A DNA stretch of 64,000 nt from Kribbella sindirgiensis (GCF_004331435.1 NZ_SJKA01000003.1:124001-188000), one strand, 5' to 3'. Shown: positions 42,440 through 51,778, counted from the stretch's first letter. Numbers and translations: made by a program. The notes: a model not told the origin generated them from the sequence alone.

Positions 42440-42455
42440 GGGAGAGGGACCCGAG

Positions 42456-43733
42456 ATGGCCGACTTCACCGCCTCCGTTTACCAGAACGAGTTCCTGCCG
42501 GACGGCGGGACCGACGTGCACGCCATCGTCACGGTGAACTGCACCGGTGCCGGCGCCGCAGGACAGTCCGGCAGCGGCGACGCGGGCGAGATCATCATCG
42601 TCGACACCTCCGGCTCGATGGGTCGCGACGGTGTCCAGGCGGCGGCGTACGCCGCGCAGACCGCACTCGACCAGATCCTCGACGGTGTCTGGTTCGCGGT
42701 GATCTCCGGCAACGACCGCGCGCAGCTGGCGTTCCCGCCGTCCGCGGAGCCGGTGATGGTCAAGATGGACCCGTACACCCGGCAGGCCGCCAAGGACGCC
42801 GTGTCCCGGTTCTACGCCGACGGCGGGACCGCGATGGGCACCTGGCTGCGGCTCGCGTCGCGGGTCTTCGCCACCGTGCCGTCGCTGACGCAGAAGCACG
42901 CGCTCCTGCTGACCGACGGCGAGAACCAGCACGAGACTCCCGAGGTGCTGACACAGACGATCGAGGCGGTCACCGGCCAGTTCCAGTGCGATGCCCGTGG
43001 CGTCGGCGTGGCCTGGCAGGTCGACGAGGTACGGCGGATCGCGCAGGCGCTGCTCGGCACCGTCGACATCATCCCGGCACCGAACCAGCTGGCCGAGGAG
43101 TTCGCCAAGATCATCCAGAACGCGATGAGCCGTGGTGTCGCGCAGGCCGATCTGCGCGTCTGGGCACCGCAGGGCGCCGAGGTGCTGTTCGTCCGGCAGG
43201 TCGCGCCGACGGTCGAGGACCTGACGTCGCGGCGTACGGCGATCAACCCGTTGACGGGGTCGTACCCGACCGGCTCCTGGGGCGACGAGTCCCGCGACTA
43301 CCACGTGGCGATCCGGCTGGCCGCGAAGGCGGTCGGGCAGGAGCAGCTCGCTGCGCGGGTGCAGCTGGTGATCGGCGCCGACACGGTCGCGCAGGGCCTG
43401 GTAAAGGCGCTGTGGTCCGCGGACGAGGCGCTCACCACCCGGATCAACCCGGAGGTCGCGCACTACACCGGGCAGACCGAGCTGGCGCAGGCGATCCAGG
43501 ACGGTCTGGCCGCCAAGGCGGTCGGCGACACGGCGACCGCGACCACGAAGCTCGGCCGCGCGGTGCAGCTCGCCGCGCAGACCGGCAACGAAGAGGCGAC
43601 CACGCGGCTGCGGAAGGTTGTCGAGATCGACGACCAGGATACGGGTACGGTGCGGCTGAAGCGGACGGTCGAGAAAGCCGACGAGATGGCCCTCGACACG
43701 GCCTCCACCAAGACCACCCGGGTGCGGAAATGA
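42456..43733 (+). CDS. vWA-domain protein with Thr-rich C-terminal tail (TerY-like)
   Basis: A 425-residue protein. The vWA domain (about 40-230) has a complete MIDAS: DTSGSMG (about 50-56), a later GGTAMG and LLTDGENQ. A beta-rich domain follows (to about 330) and then a helical region. The last 35 residues are charged and threonine-rich, with TGTVRLKRT and TKTTRVRK, which look like phosphorylation and FHA-docking sites. Proteins of this type form the TerY-P triad with a phosphatase and a kinase. The ATG follows AAGGGAGAGGG. Overlaps the FHA gene by four bases. Confidence 0.9.
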   Translation: MADFTASVYQNEFLPDGGTDVHAIVTVNCTGAGAAGQSGSGDAGEIIIVDTSGSMGRDGVQAAAYAAQTALDQILDGVWFAVISGNDRAQLAFPPSAEPVMVKMDPYTRQAAKDAVSRFYADGGTAMGTWLRLASRVFATVPSLTQKHALLLTDGENQHETPEVLTQTIEAVTGQFQCDARGVGVAWQVDEVRRIAQALLGTVDIIPAPNQLAEEFAKIIQNAMSRGVAQADLRVWAPQGAEVLFVRQVAPTVEDLTSRRTAINPLTGSYPTGSWGDESRDYHVAIRLAAKAVGQEQLAARVQLVIGADTVAQGLVKALWSADEALTTRINPEVAHYTGQTELAQAIQDGLAAKAVGDTATATTKLGRAVQLAAQTGNEEATTRLRKVVEIDDQDTGTVRLKRTVEKADEMALDTASTKTTRVRK

Positions 43734-44521
43734 CCGTGAACTGTCCCAGCGGACACCCCTCCACCTCCACCGACTACTGCGACGTCTGCGGCCTCCCGAT
43801 CCCCGCAGACGCCGGCGCTGCCGCCGGCGCAGCTGCTCCCGCGGCCGGCGCTACGCCGGGTCCTGGGCCGGGCGCCGGCTCTGCCGGCTCCTCCGCAGGC
43901 ACGTCAGACCCTGCGGCGCCCGCTGCACCGTCGGTGCAAACGTGCCCGAACTGCTCGGAGCCTGCCGCCCCCGACGCGCTGTTCTGCGAGAGCTGCGGCT
44001 ACGACTTCACCACCGGCACCATGCCGCGGCCGGCCTCGTCACTCGACCTGTCCTCCGGTCCCGCTCCCGCGACGCCACCACCGACCCCGTCGGCACCGGC
44101 CGCGTTGGCCGAGTGGGTCGTCGAGCGCTGGGTCGACCCGGACTGGTACGCCGTACAGCAGAGCGACGACCCGTGTCCGTCACCGGGGCTGCCGACCGTG
44201 ATCCCGCTGACCGAGAAGAGCCTGCTGATCGGCCGGCCGTCCCGTAGCCGCGGGATCTCGCCGGAGATCGACTGCGGCGACGACACCGGCGTGAGCCGCC
44301 GCCAGGCCCAGCTGACCACCGACGGCCAGCGCTGGTGGGTGGAGGACCTGCAGTCCTCCAACGGCACGTACGTCGCCTCTGCCGCCGGACCGCTCCCGGA
44401 GACTCCGATCATCCCGGGCCAGCGCCAGGAGCTGAACCCGGACGACCGTGTGTACGTCGGCGCCTGGACCCGCCTCGTGGTCCGCAAGGCAACCCCGGAA
44501 GAGCAGGCCGGACAGGCCTAG
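43730..44521 (+). CDS. FHA-domain protein with zinc ribbons
   Basis: A 263-residue protein. Zinc-ribbon segments CPSGHPS...YCDVCGLP (5-24) and CPNCSEP...FCESCGYDF (72-94) are joined by an Ala/Gly/Pro linker. The C-terminal FHA domain (about 130-258) contains LLIGRPSRSRG, GVSRRQAQL and SSNGTYV, the phosphothreonine-binding signature. It resembles the PknG target GarA/OdhI only in its FHA fold; I see no GarA-type ETTS motif at the N-terminus. Last gene of the operon, overlapping a convergent membrane-protein gene by four bases. Confidence 0.93.
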   Translation: MTVNCPSGHPSTSTDYCDVCGLPIPADAGAAAGAAAPAAGATPGPGPGAGSAGSSAGTSDPAAPAAPSVQTCPNCSEPAAPDALFCESCGYDFTTGTMPRPASSLDLSSGPAPATPPPTPSAPAALAEWVVERWVDPDWYAVQQSDDPCPSPGLPTVIPLTEKSLLIGRPSRSRGISPEIDCGDDTGVSRRQAQLTTDGQRWWVEDLQSSNGTYVASAAGPLPETPIIPGQRQELNPDDRVYVGAWTRLVVRKATPEEQAGQA

Positions 44522-44970
44522 CCGGGCTGGGTCTGTTGGGTCCAGCCCGGTAGCGGGTTGAAGCACAGCCATTCGATCACGGCCGAGCCCACCACGATCG
44601 GGAGCGCCCACGCCCACCACTGGTGCGGCAGGGAGACGACGGCGATCGCGGTCCACAGTGCGACCCAGCCGCCGCCGTACCCGCGCAGGACACCGCGGTA
44701 CCAGAGCCCGCCCGGTGCCTCGGCGGCGCGCTGGCCGACGTACACGAACAGGTACGACGCGATCGTGATCGGCCAGAAGTACCAGAGCCGGCCCCAGTCG
44801 TACGGGACCATGACCAGCGCGGTCAGGCAGACCAGCGCGATCGCCCAGTGGTAGATCTCGCCGGCCCAGTTCAGCCCGCGGCGGCGCAGCGTGAGCACGA
44901 TCGCCACCGGGCCGAACACGACCGCGACGACACCGGCCAGGACATGCAGGATCAGGGCGATGTCACGCAT
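44518..44970 (-). CDS. Five-helix membrane protein
   Basis: A 150-residue membrane protein with five predicted helices. It opens with IALILHVLAGVVAVVFGPVAIVL and has a second histidine in EIYHWAIAL; the pair HVLAG and YHWA recalls DUF2306-like or cytochrome-type membrane proteins, but the function is unknown. A palindrome, CTGACATGTCAG, lies 23 bases upstream of the ATG and may be its operator. Confidence 0.75.
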   Translation of the reverse strand: MRDIALILHVLAGVVAVVFGPVAIVLTLRRRGLNWAGEIYHWAIALVCLTALVMVPYDWGRLWYFWPITIASYLFVYVGQRAAEAPGGLWYRGVLRGYGGGWVALWTAIAVVSLPHQWWAWALPIVVGSAVIEWLCFNPLPGWTQQTQPG

Positions 44971-44990
44971 CGCCCCGCTCCCCCAGAACT

Positions 44991-45008
44991 CTCTGACATG
45001 TCAGGGAG
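44991..45008. promoter_or_regulatory. Palindrome upstream of the membrane-protein gene
   Basis: CTGACATGTCAG (44993-45004) is a perfect 12-base palindrome that extends to CTCTGACATGTCAGGGAG with mismatches only near the ends. It is well placed as an operator for the gene starting at 44970. The regulator is unknown. Confidence 0.45.
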
Positions 45009-45046
45009 CATAGGGATTCGGGGCGTGCGCGTCTCTACCTCACGCC

Positions 45047-45979
45047 TCAGTTCTCCGGGAAGGCCAGCACCCGGCGGACCGCGAACTTCCGGTACCCCTG
45101 ACGCTCGAAACTCTTCGCCATCGGGACGTTGCCGAAGTCCGTGTCGGCCCGGATCTGCTCGGCGCCGGTCTCCGCCAACTGATGCGTGAGGTCGGCCAGC
45201 AGGTCGTTGATCAGCCCGCGGCCGCGGTGCTCCGGCACGACGCCGAGGTACCCGACGACCGGCCCGCCCGCGTTCGCCGACGGCACATGGAACCCGATCA
45301 GCTCCCCATCACCGTCGTACGCCAGCCGCCACCAGTCCCGGTCGCCCGGCATCGACTTGTACATCGCCACCTCTTCGCGGGCCGCCTCCACGGCGCCGAG
45401 GCGCGCGATCTCCCGCGCGGTGGCGGCGTCCAGGCTGCCCTCGCTGACCCGCACGAACACGTCGACGAAGGCCTCGTCATCGGCCGGCTCGAACTTCAGC
45501 CGGGTGGACCGCTCCGGCAGCCCGTACTCCGGCTTCCACTCGTAGCGCAGCCGATCGGTGATGCCGGTCAGCCCGACCGCCGCGGCCGCCTCGCTCCGCG
45601 ACTGCAGTGCGGTCACGACCTCGGGATCGTCCTGCCAGTCGCTGTCCAGGAAGAAGTGGTACTCCGGCGGATCGGCGTCGGCCGGCCGGGACGCGACGGC
45701 GTACTTCAGCAGCTCGGTCCACACCGGGACCGGATCGCCGTCGCCGGCGTAGTACAGGCCGTCGATGCTGTACGGGTGGGGCTCGCCCGGGCCGCCCCAC
45801 CAGATCACGAGGGCCTGGATCGCGCCGTTCTCCTCGACGACCCAGTTCCACTCGTGCTTGTAGTAGCCGGCGGCAACGTACTCGCGGTACCGCTCGAGAG
45901 TCACGGTGTTGACGGACTTCTGCTCGATCAGAGCGAAGACGGTGTCGAGGTCGGCCTCGACGGTGTTGCGGATGGTCAC
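45047..45979 (-). CDS. GNAT-family N-acetyltransferase (two GNAT-like halves)
   Basis: A 310-residue protein. The C-terminal half has the acetyl-CoA motif region VVGYLGVVPEHRGRGLINDLLADLTHQL (quoted in part), with the R-G-R-G-L pyrophosphate loop. The N-terminal half, starting MTIRNTVEADLDTVFALIEQ, looks like a decayed GNAT domain. The substrate is unknown. The GTG start follows TGGAGGATCT. A short frame with its own ribosome site lies upstream. Confidence 0.88.
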   Translation of the reverse strand: MTIRNTVEADLDTVFALIEQKSVNTVTLERYREYVAAGYYKHEWNWVVEENGAIQALVIWWGGPGEPHPYSIDGLYYAGDGDPVPVWTELLKYAVASRPADADPPEYHFFLDSDWQDDPEVVTALQSRSEAAAAVGLTGITDRLRYEWKPEYGLPERSTRLKFEPADDEAFVDVFVRVSEGSLDAATAREIARLGAVEAAREEVAMYKSMPGDRDWWRLAYDGDGELIGFHVPSANAGGPVVGYLGVVPEHRGRGLINDLLADLTHQLAETGAEQIRADTDFGNVPMAKSFERQGYRKFAVRRVLAFPEN

Positions 45980-46010
45980 AGATCCTCCAGCAGGAGGCGC
46001 GCTGCTCCGC

Positions 46011-46067
46011 TCAGTGCGAGCTGTGCGAGCGGATCGGGCGCGCCGGGAAACAAGTCAGTGTGTTCAT
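46011..46067 (-). CDS. Possible 18-codon leader peptide of the acetyltransferase gene
   Basis: ATG at 46067 with GGAAGGAG six bases upstream opens MNTLTCFPARPIRSHSSH, closed by TGA 31 bases before the acetyltransferase start. The strong ribosome site and position suggest a translated leader. Whether it regulates the downstream gene is inference. Confidence 0.4.
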   Translation of the reverse strand: MNTLTCFPARPIRSHSSH

Positions 46068-46194
46068 CGGTGGCTCCTTCCGCTCCGGGATCTCTCTCGC
46101 CGCGCCAGAGCCTAGGTGTCCGACGGGGTCATAGTCCACCTGTTATTCACAGCTGGGATGTACCGGGGCCGTTCCGGGCGGGAAGCCTCCGGGC

Positions 46195-46608
46195 ATGAGA
46201 ACCCTCATCGCCGCCGCGACCCTCGCTGTCAGCACAGCCCTGGGCCCCACGGCCTACGCCGCCCCACATCCCGCCCCGACCACCATCACGTCTGTCGTGA
46301 CCGCCCCGGCCGCGATCGACACCTGCGCGCTCAGTTCGTTGCCTCCGGAGGCCTCGGACACCCTCGACCTCATCCACTCCGGCGGACCGTTCCCGTACGA
46401 CCAGGACGGCACCGTCTTCTCGAACCGGGAGGGCATCCTCCCGGACGAGTCCAGCGGGTACTACCACGAGTACACCGTGATCACGCCAGGCTCCCCCGAC
46501 CGCGGCGCCCGCCGGCTCGTCGGCGGCGGCGCCATGACCACACCCGAACACGTCTACTACACGAGCGACCACTACAGCTCCTTCTGCGAGGTCGACGAGA
46601 ACAGCTGA
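46195..46608 (+). CDS. Secreted guanyl-specific ribonuclease, RNase Sa type
   Basis: A 137-residue protein with a signal peptide (1-22, ending AYAA) and a mature domain very close to RNase Sa of streptomycetes: DTCALSSLPPEASDTLDLI, GGPFPYDQDGTVFSNRE, the catalytic glutamate in YYHEYTVITPG, arginines in GARRL, and the histidine in SDHYSSF. It cleaves RNA after guanosine outside the cell. The second cysteine sits in SFCEV rather than at the last residue as in RNase Sa, so the disulfide may differ. No barstar-like inhibitor gene is adjacent. Confidence 0.93.
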   Translation: MRTLIAAATLAVSTALGPTAYAAPHPAPTTITSVVTAPAAIDTCALSSLPPEASDTLDLIHSGGPFPYDQDGTVFSNREGILPDESSGYYHEYTVITPGSPDRGARRLVGGGAMTTPEHVYYTSDHYSSFCEVDENS

Positions 46609-46662
46609 TCTGGCTGCGAGTAATGTCGTCGGCACGTTGAGTGATCAGGAGGATCTTCTGCG

Positions 46663-47613
46663 ATGCCGACTCTGCGTCCTACCGTTGCCGGTCTGCTGCT
46701 GACCGCCGCGCTCCTCGCCTTCGGCCGGCCCGAACCCGGGCTGGCCGAAGCGACCGGCGACCCGTTGAAGCTCACCACCGGGTTCTACGTCGACCCGGCC
46801 TCGCCCGCGGCCGCCTACGTACGGCGGCATCCGGAGGACACCGAGCTCGCGTCGAAGATCGCCGCGCAGGCGTCCGCGCGGTGGGTCGGCGCGTGGAGCG
46901 GGGACGTGCAGGCGGGCGTCACGGCGTACATGACCGCGGCGGACAAGGCGGGCAAGCTGCCGGTGCTGGTGACGGACAACCTTCCGGGCCGGCAGTGCGG
47001 GATCGGCGGCGGTGCCGCGTCGGACGCGGCGTACCGGACGTGGATCGCGGCGGTGTCGGCCGGGATCGGGACACGGCCTGCGGTGGTGGTTCTCGAGCCG
47101 GACGCGCTGGCGCGGCTCGACTGCTACCCGACGTCGGAGTGGGACGCGCGGATAGCGCTGCTGAAGTACGCCGTGGGCGTGCTGGCGGTGAAGAACCCGA
47201 ATACGTGGACGTACCTCGACGCCGGGAACGTGACGTCCGGTGACGCGAAGGAGATGGCGCGGCGGCTGCGGCTCGCGGATGTCGGCAAGGTCCGCGGGTT
47301 CGCGCTGAACACCGCGAACTACTTCACCACCGAACAGTCCGTCACCCGCGGCACCGAGATCCTGCAGGCCCTGGGCGGCGGCTCTCACTTCGTCATCGAC
47401 ACCAGCCGCAACGGCAACGGCTCCGACGGCAGCTCCTGCAACCCACCCGCCCGCAAACTCGGCACACCCCCGGCGCGAACCGCGGCCCCGGTAGACCTCC
47501 ACCTCTGGCTCCGCACCCCCGGCGAATCCGATGGCCCCTGCGGCCTCACCCCAGACCTCCCCACGCGCACGTTCTCCCCCGTACTGGCCCACCACCTCAT
47601 CAACGGCACCTAA
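46663..47613 (+). CDS. Secreted glycoside hydrolase family 6 (beta-1,4-glucanase)
   Basis: A 316-residue enzyme with a signal peptide (about 1-29) and a GH6 catalytic domain without carbohydrate-binding module. Signatures: LTTGFYVDPASPAAAYV, a loop with WSGDVQAGV, VVVLEPDALARLDCY and HFVIDTSRNGNG. GH6 enzymes cut cellulose by inversion. AGGAGGATC precedes the ATG, and TAATGT at 46621 may be a -10. It is on its own transcript between the ribonuclease and groEL genes. Confidence 0.92.
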   Translation: MPTLRPTVAGLLLTAALLAFGRPEPGLAEATGDPLKLTTGFYVDPASPAAAYVRRHPEDTELASKIAAQASARWVGAWSGDVQAGVTAYMTAADKAGKLPVLVTDNLPGRQCGIGGGAASDAAYRTWIAAVSAGIGTRPAVVVLEPDALARLDCYPTSEWDARIALLKYAVGVLAVKNPNTWTYLDAGNVTSGDAKEMARRLRLADVGKVRGFALNTANYFTTEQSVTRGTEILQALGGGSHFVIDTSRNGNGSDGSSCNPPARKLGTPPARTAAPVDLHLWLRTPGESDGPCGLTPDLPTRTFSPVLAHHLINGT

Positions 47614-47706
47614 CTGCCAAGAGTCGGGGCAACGCCCGCGCGCCGGGGCCGGTGAACAGGTAATAACCGGTGCACCGCCCCCAGTTCCTGTGCAATGCCC
47701 GCAACG

Positions 47707-47739
47707 CAAGAGGTCCCGGGCTCGGCCCGGGACCTCTTG
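47707..47739. terminator. Terminator shared by groEL and GH6 genes
   Basis: CAAGAGGTCCCGGGC and GCCCGGGACCTCTTG form a perfect 15-bp stem with a TCG loop, between the convergent genes. No T-tract is visible on either side. Confidence 0.8.
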
Positions 47740-47756
47740 GTGTAACTACTTCTGGA

Positions 47757-49487
<1,731 letters not shown>

Positions 49488-49531
49488 TCATCGAAGCCGT
49501 CTTTCTTGCACACTCCACCGGGCGCGAGCAC

Positions 49532-49558
49532 TTATCACTCTCACCCATGGAGTGCTAA
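49532..49558 (-). promoter_or_regulatory. CIRCE operator 1 of groEL
   Basis: TTATCACTC-N9-GAGTGCTAA matches the HrcA-binding consensus TTAGCACTC-N9-GAGTGCTAA at 17 of 18 arm positions. Confidence 0.9.
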
Positions 49559-49565
49559 CCAAGTA

Positions 49566-49592
49566 TTAGCACTCGACCCAAACGAGTGCAAG
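49566..49592 (-). promoter_or_regulatory. CIRCE operator 2 of groEL
   Basis: TTAGCACTC-N9-GAGTGCAAG matches the consensus in the whole left arm and 7 of 9 positions in the right arm. It lies seven bases beyond the first box, and nearly reaches the stop codon of the YjbR gene. Confidence 0.85.
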
Positions 49593-49599
49593 CCGGCCC

Positions 49600-49935
49600 C
49601 TAGCCGTCCAGCTGGGCGATCAGGTACTTCGGGGCGGTGAGGCGCCAGGCTTCGGTGACCAGCTCGGTCAGCTCCTCGTCGTCGGCGAGGTCCACCTGGA
49701 TCAGGATCCAGGCGAAGCGGCCGCCCTCCCAGGACGGCGTGTAGACCTCCGGGTTCTCCGCGACGAGGGCCTCCTGCTCCTCGCGGAGCGCCTTGAGGTG
49801 CAGGCGGGTCTGGTCCTCGGACAGGTACGCGAAGCTCTTGTTGCGGACCTTGAAGACCGGCTGGCCCGCCCACCCCTCCTGCTCCTCGGCGCCCGGCAAC
49901 GCCGCCATCACCTTCACCACCGCCTGGACATCCAT
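49600..49935 (-). CDS. MmcQ/YjbR-family protein
   Basis: A 111-residue protein of the YjbR fold (CyaY-like DNA-binding-type fold): MAALPGAEEQEGWAGQPVFKVRNKSFAYL, a middle lysine in RLHLKAL, and the ending WILIQVDLADDEELTELVTEAWRLTAPKYL (both quoted to show order). The function is unknown. ATG 49935 is chosen from family length; the longer frame upstream is a shadow of the PASTA gene. Confidence 0.85.
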   Translation of the reverse strand: MDVQAVVKVMAALPGAEEQEGWAGQPVFKVRNKSFAYLSEDQTRLHLKALREEQEALVAENPEVYTPSWEGGRFAWILIQVDLADDEELTELVTEAWRLTAPKYLIAQLDG

Positions 49936-49967
49936 ACCCAGCACGCTAGGCACCCCCACCGACACTT

Positions 49968-50825
49968 TCACTTGACAACAGTGACCGTCACGGTCGAGCC
50001 GACCGACAGCATCGTGCCGACAGCGGGCGAGACGCCGAGGATGGTGCCGGCCGGAGCGTTGGGCGACTGCACCCGCTTGTACTGCGCCTTCAGTCCTGCG
50101 GCCGCGAGCAGAGGCAGGTAGTCGGCCACGAGCGGGCCTGTCGGCGGGCCGGCCCCCATCCAGTAGCTGGGCACCCCGGACTGGTCGGGCACGATCCGGA
50201 TCTGGCCGAGCATCCGCTCGACCTCCTCGGCGCTCGTCGACGAGTCCGCCTGGAACCACAACTTGAGCGACGGAATGCTCACGATGCCGCCACAGTTCGG
50301 TGTGTTGGCCTTGGGGTACTTGGACATGACGCAGGTCGTCCGCTGCCGCTCTGCGCGCACGCCGTCGATCTCGAATGTCTCATCGGCGTGGAAGTCGCCT
50401 CTCGGTCTCCCGTAGTACAAGCCCACGCTCTCGACCCCGGCGGGGCGAAAGGCCAGGCAGAAGAGCACAGTGGTCGGGTCATCGAGCAGGACCGTGTCCT
50501 GCTGCGGTGTACCACATCTGCTCTTGTTGATCGGCCAGGCCGCGGGGACGGCGATGGCGGCGTGGCCGAAGCCGATCAGCCGGGTCGCGGGGGCGACCGG
50601 GGTTGGCGTCGGGGACGGTGACGTCACGGGGGCGGTCTGGTCGTGGGAGGTCAGCAGGGTGCTCCCGCCGATCACCGCCGCCACAGCGACCGCAGCGGTG
50701 GCTGTGAGTCCCGCCGTACGGCGGCGGCGTCGGCGGGTCGCGCCGGCGTGGAGGGCGTCCAGCGGAGGCGGTCCAACGGGAGTCTGGTCGGCGGTACGTG
50801 CCAGGAGGTCTGTCAGGTCGGTCAT
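49968..50825 (-). CDS. Single-pass membrane protein with PASTA-like domain, partner of sigma factor
   Basis: A 285-residue protein: an N-terminal 35-residue cytoplasmic segment ending in RRRRRR, one membrane helix (about 38-58), a Thr/Pro linker, an external domain of about 130 residues with four cysteines, and a C-terminal PASTA-like repeat (VADYLPLLAAAGLKAQYKRV, ending SVGSTVTVTVVK). The start overlaps the sigma-factor stop by four bases. The layout is that of an anti-sigma or sigma-linked membrane protein, though no canonical zinc anti-sigma motif is seen. PASTA modules bind cell-wall fragments or penicillins in other proteins. Confidence 0.78.
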   Translation of the reverse strand: MTDLTDLLARTADQTPVGPPPLDALHAGATRRRRRRTAGLTATAAVAVAAVIGGSTLLTSHDQTAPVTSPSPTPTPVAPATRLIGFGHAAIAVPAAWPINKSRCGTPQQDTVLLDDPTTVLFCLAFRPAGVESVGLYYGRPRGDFHADETFEIDGVRAERQRTTCVMSKYPKANTPNCGGIVSIPSLKLWFQADSSTSAEEVERMLGQIRIVPDQSGVPSYWMGAGPPTGPLVADYLPLLAAAGLKAQYKRVQSPNAPAGTILGVSPAVGTMLSVGSTVTVTVVK

Positions 50826-51313
50826 CGGGGTTCTCGCAGTTCTGCCAGGTGTGGGTCCTGCGCCAGGGCCTTCACCGCTCGGGACAGTCGGCTCTTGACG
50901 GTGCCGGCGGCGACGCCCAGTACGGAAGCCATCTGCTGCTCGCTCAGGTGTGCGTAGTACCGCAGTACGACGGCTGTGCGCTGGTCGCCCGGCAAGCGGT
51001 CGAGTGCGCGCATCACGGCGTCCGTGTCGTCGACACCTGCCGTCTGGTCGCCGCCCGGGGACTCCGGGAGCGATGCGGACGGCAACTCGCCGTGCCAGCG
51101 ACGTCTGCGGGAGGAGCGGAAGCAGTTGACCAGTACGCGGTGCACGTACGCGTCACGGTCCTCCGCGACCCGTACCCGGTTCCACTTGACCAGGCAGCGC
51201 TCCAACGCCGACTGGACGAGGTCTTCAGCCTCGGACGGCGTACAGCCAAGCAAAACCGCGGACCGCACCAGCGTCGGCCAGCGTGCGGTGACGTACTCAG
51301 TGAACTCGTCCAT
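50822..51313 (-). CDS. SigE-family ECF-type RNA polymerase sigma factor
   Basis: A 163-residue sigma-70 factor of the actinobacterial SigE (SigL/ECF41-unrelated) group. Region 2 begins FTEYVTARWPTLVRSAVLL with DLVQSALERCLVKW; region 4 has LPGDQRTAVVLRYYAHLSEQQMASVLGVAAGTVKSRL (helix-turn-helix, partly quoted). GAGGAGGGG precedes the ATG at 51313; the longer frame upstream is not supported. It is co-transcribed with the PASTA membrane protein, which may control its release. Confidence 0.92.
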   Translation of the reverse strand: MDEFTEYVTARWPTLVRSAVLLGCTPSEAEDLVQSALERCLVKWNRVRVAEDRDAYVHRVLVNCFRSSRRRRWHGELPSASLPESPGGDQTAGVDDTDAVMRALDRLPGDQRTAVVLRYYAHLSEQQMASVLGVAAGTVKSRLSRAVKALAQDPHLAELREPR

Positions 51314-51442
51314 ACCCCTCCTCACCCTTAGAGACAGGCTGGGGGACGCGGTGGGTTCCACGAAAGTCGTCGGGGTCGGCTCAGGGGTCGGTCGGTACCG
51401 ATCCGGATGTGGTGGAAGGCGTCCGGACGGGAGAGTAGAGCC

Positions 51443-51778
51443 ATGACGAACTCCAACGCACCGTTCCAGAACCTGTCCGGCAAGGTCCTCCGCCGGTCCG
51501 CGAACCAGAAGATGCTGTCCGGCGTTTCCGGCGGTATCGCCGAGTACCTGAACGTCGACGTCACCCTGGTCCGCCTCGGCTGGGTCGGCCTCACCCTGAT
51601 CACCGGCGGCGCCGCACTGATCGGCTACGCGGTCGCCTGGATCGTGATCCCCGAGTCCGACGGCAAGGCGGTCTGGCAGAACGTGCAGCAGTCGGTCAAC
51701 CAGAACCAGGACACGACCGAGCAGGACATCGCTTCCCGCCTCTACGACGACACCAACAACAAGCCCCCGGCGGCGTGA
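51443..51778 (+). CDS. PspC-domain membrane protein
   Basis: A 111-residue protein with a PspC domain: VLRRSANQKMLSGVSGGIAEYLNVDVTLVRL, then one membrane helix (about 48-70) ending WIVIPES, and a polar C-terminal tail. PspC proteins respond to membrane stress; small ones are common in actinobacteria. The ATG at 51443 follows GGGAGAGTAGAG. It is divergent from the sigma-factor gene, with 130 bases between. Confidence 0.88.
   Translation: MTNSNAPFQNLSGKVLRRSANQKMLSGVSGGIAEYLNVDVTLVRLGWVGLTLITGGAALIGYAVAWIVIPESDGKAVWQNVQQSVNQNQDTTEQDIASRLYDDTNNKPPAA

Noticed and set aside
32365-44521. Tellurite-resistance island acquired by transfer
   Set aside because: TelA alone does not prove tellurite resistance; codon use and GC match the neighbours, and there are no terD-family genes or mobility signs.
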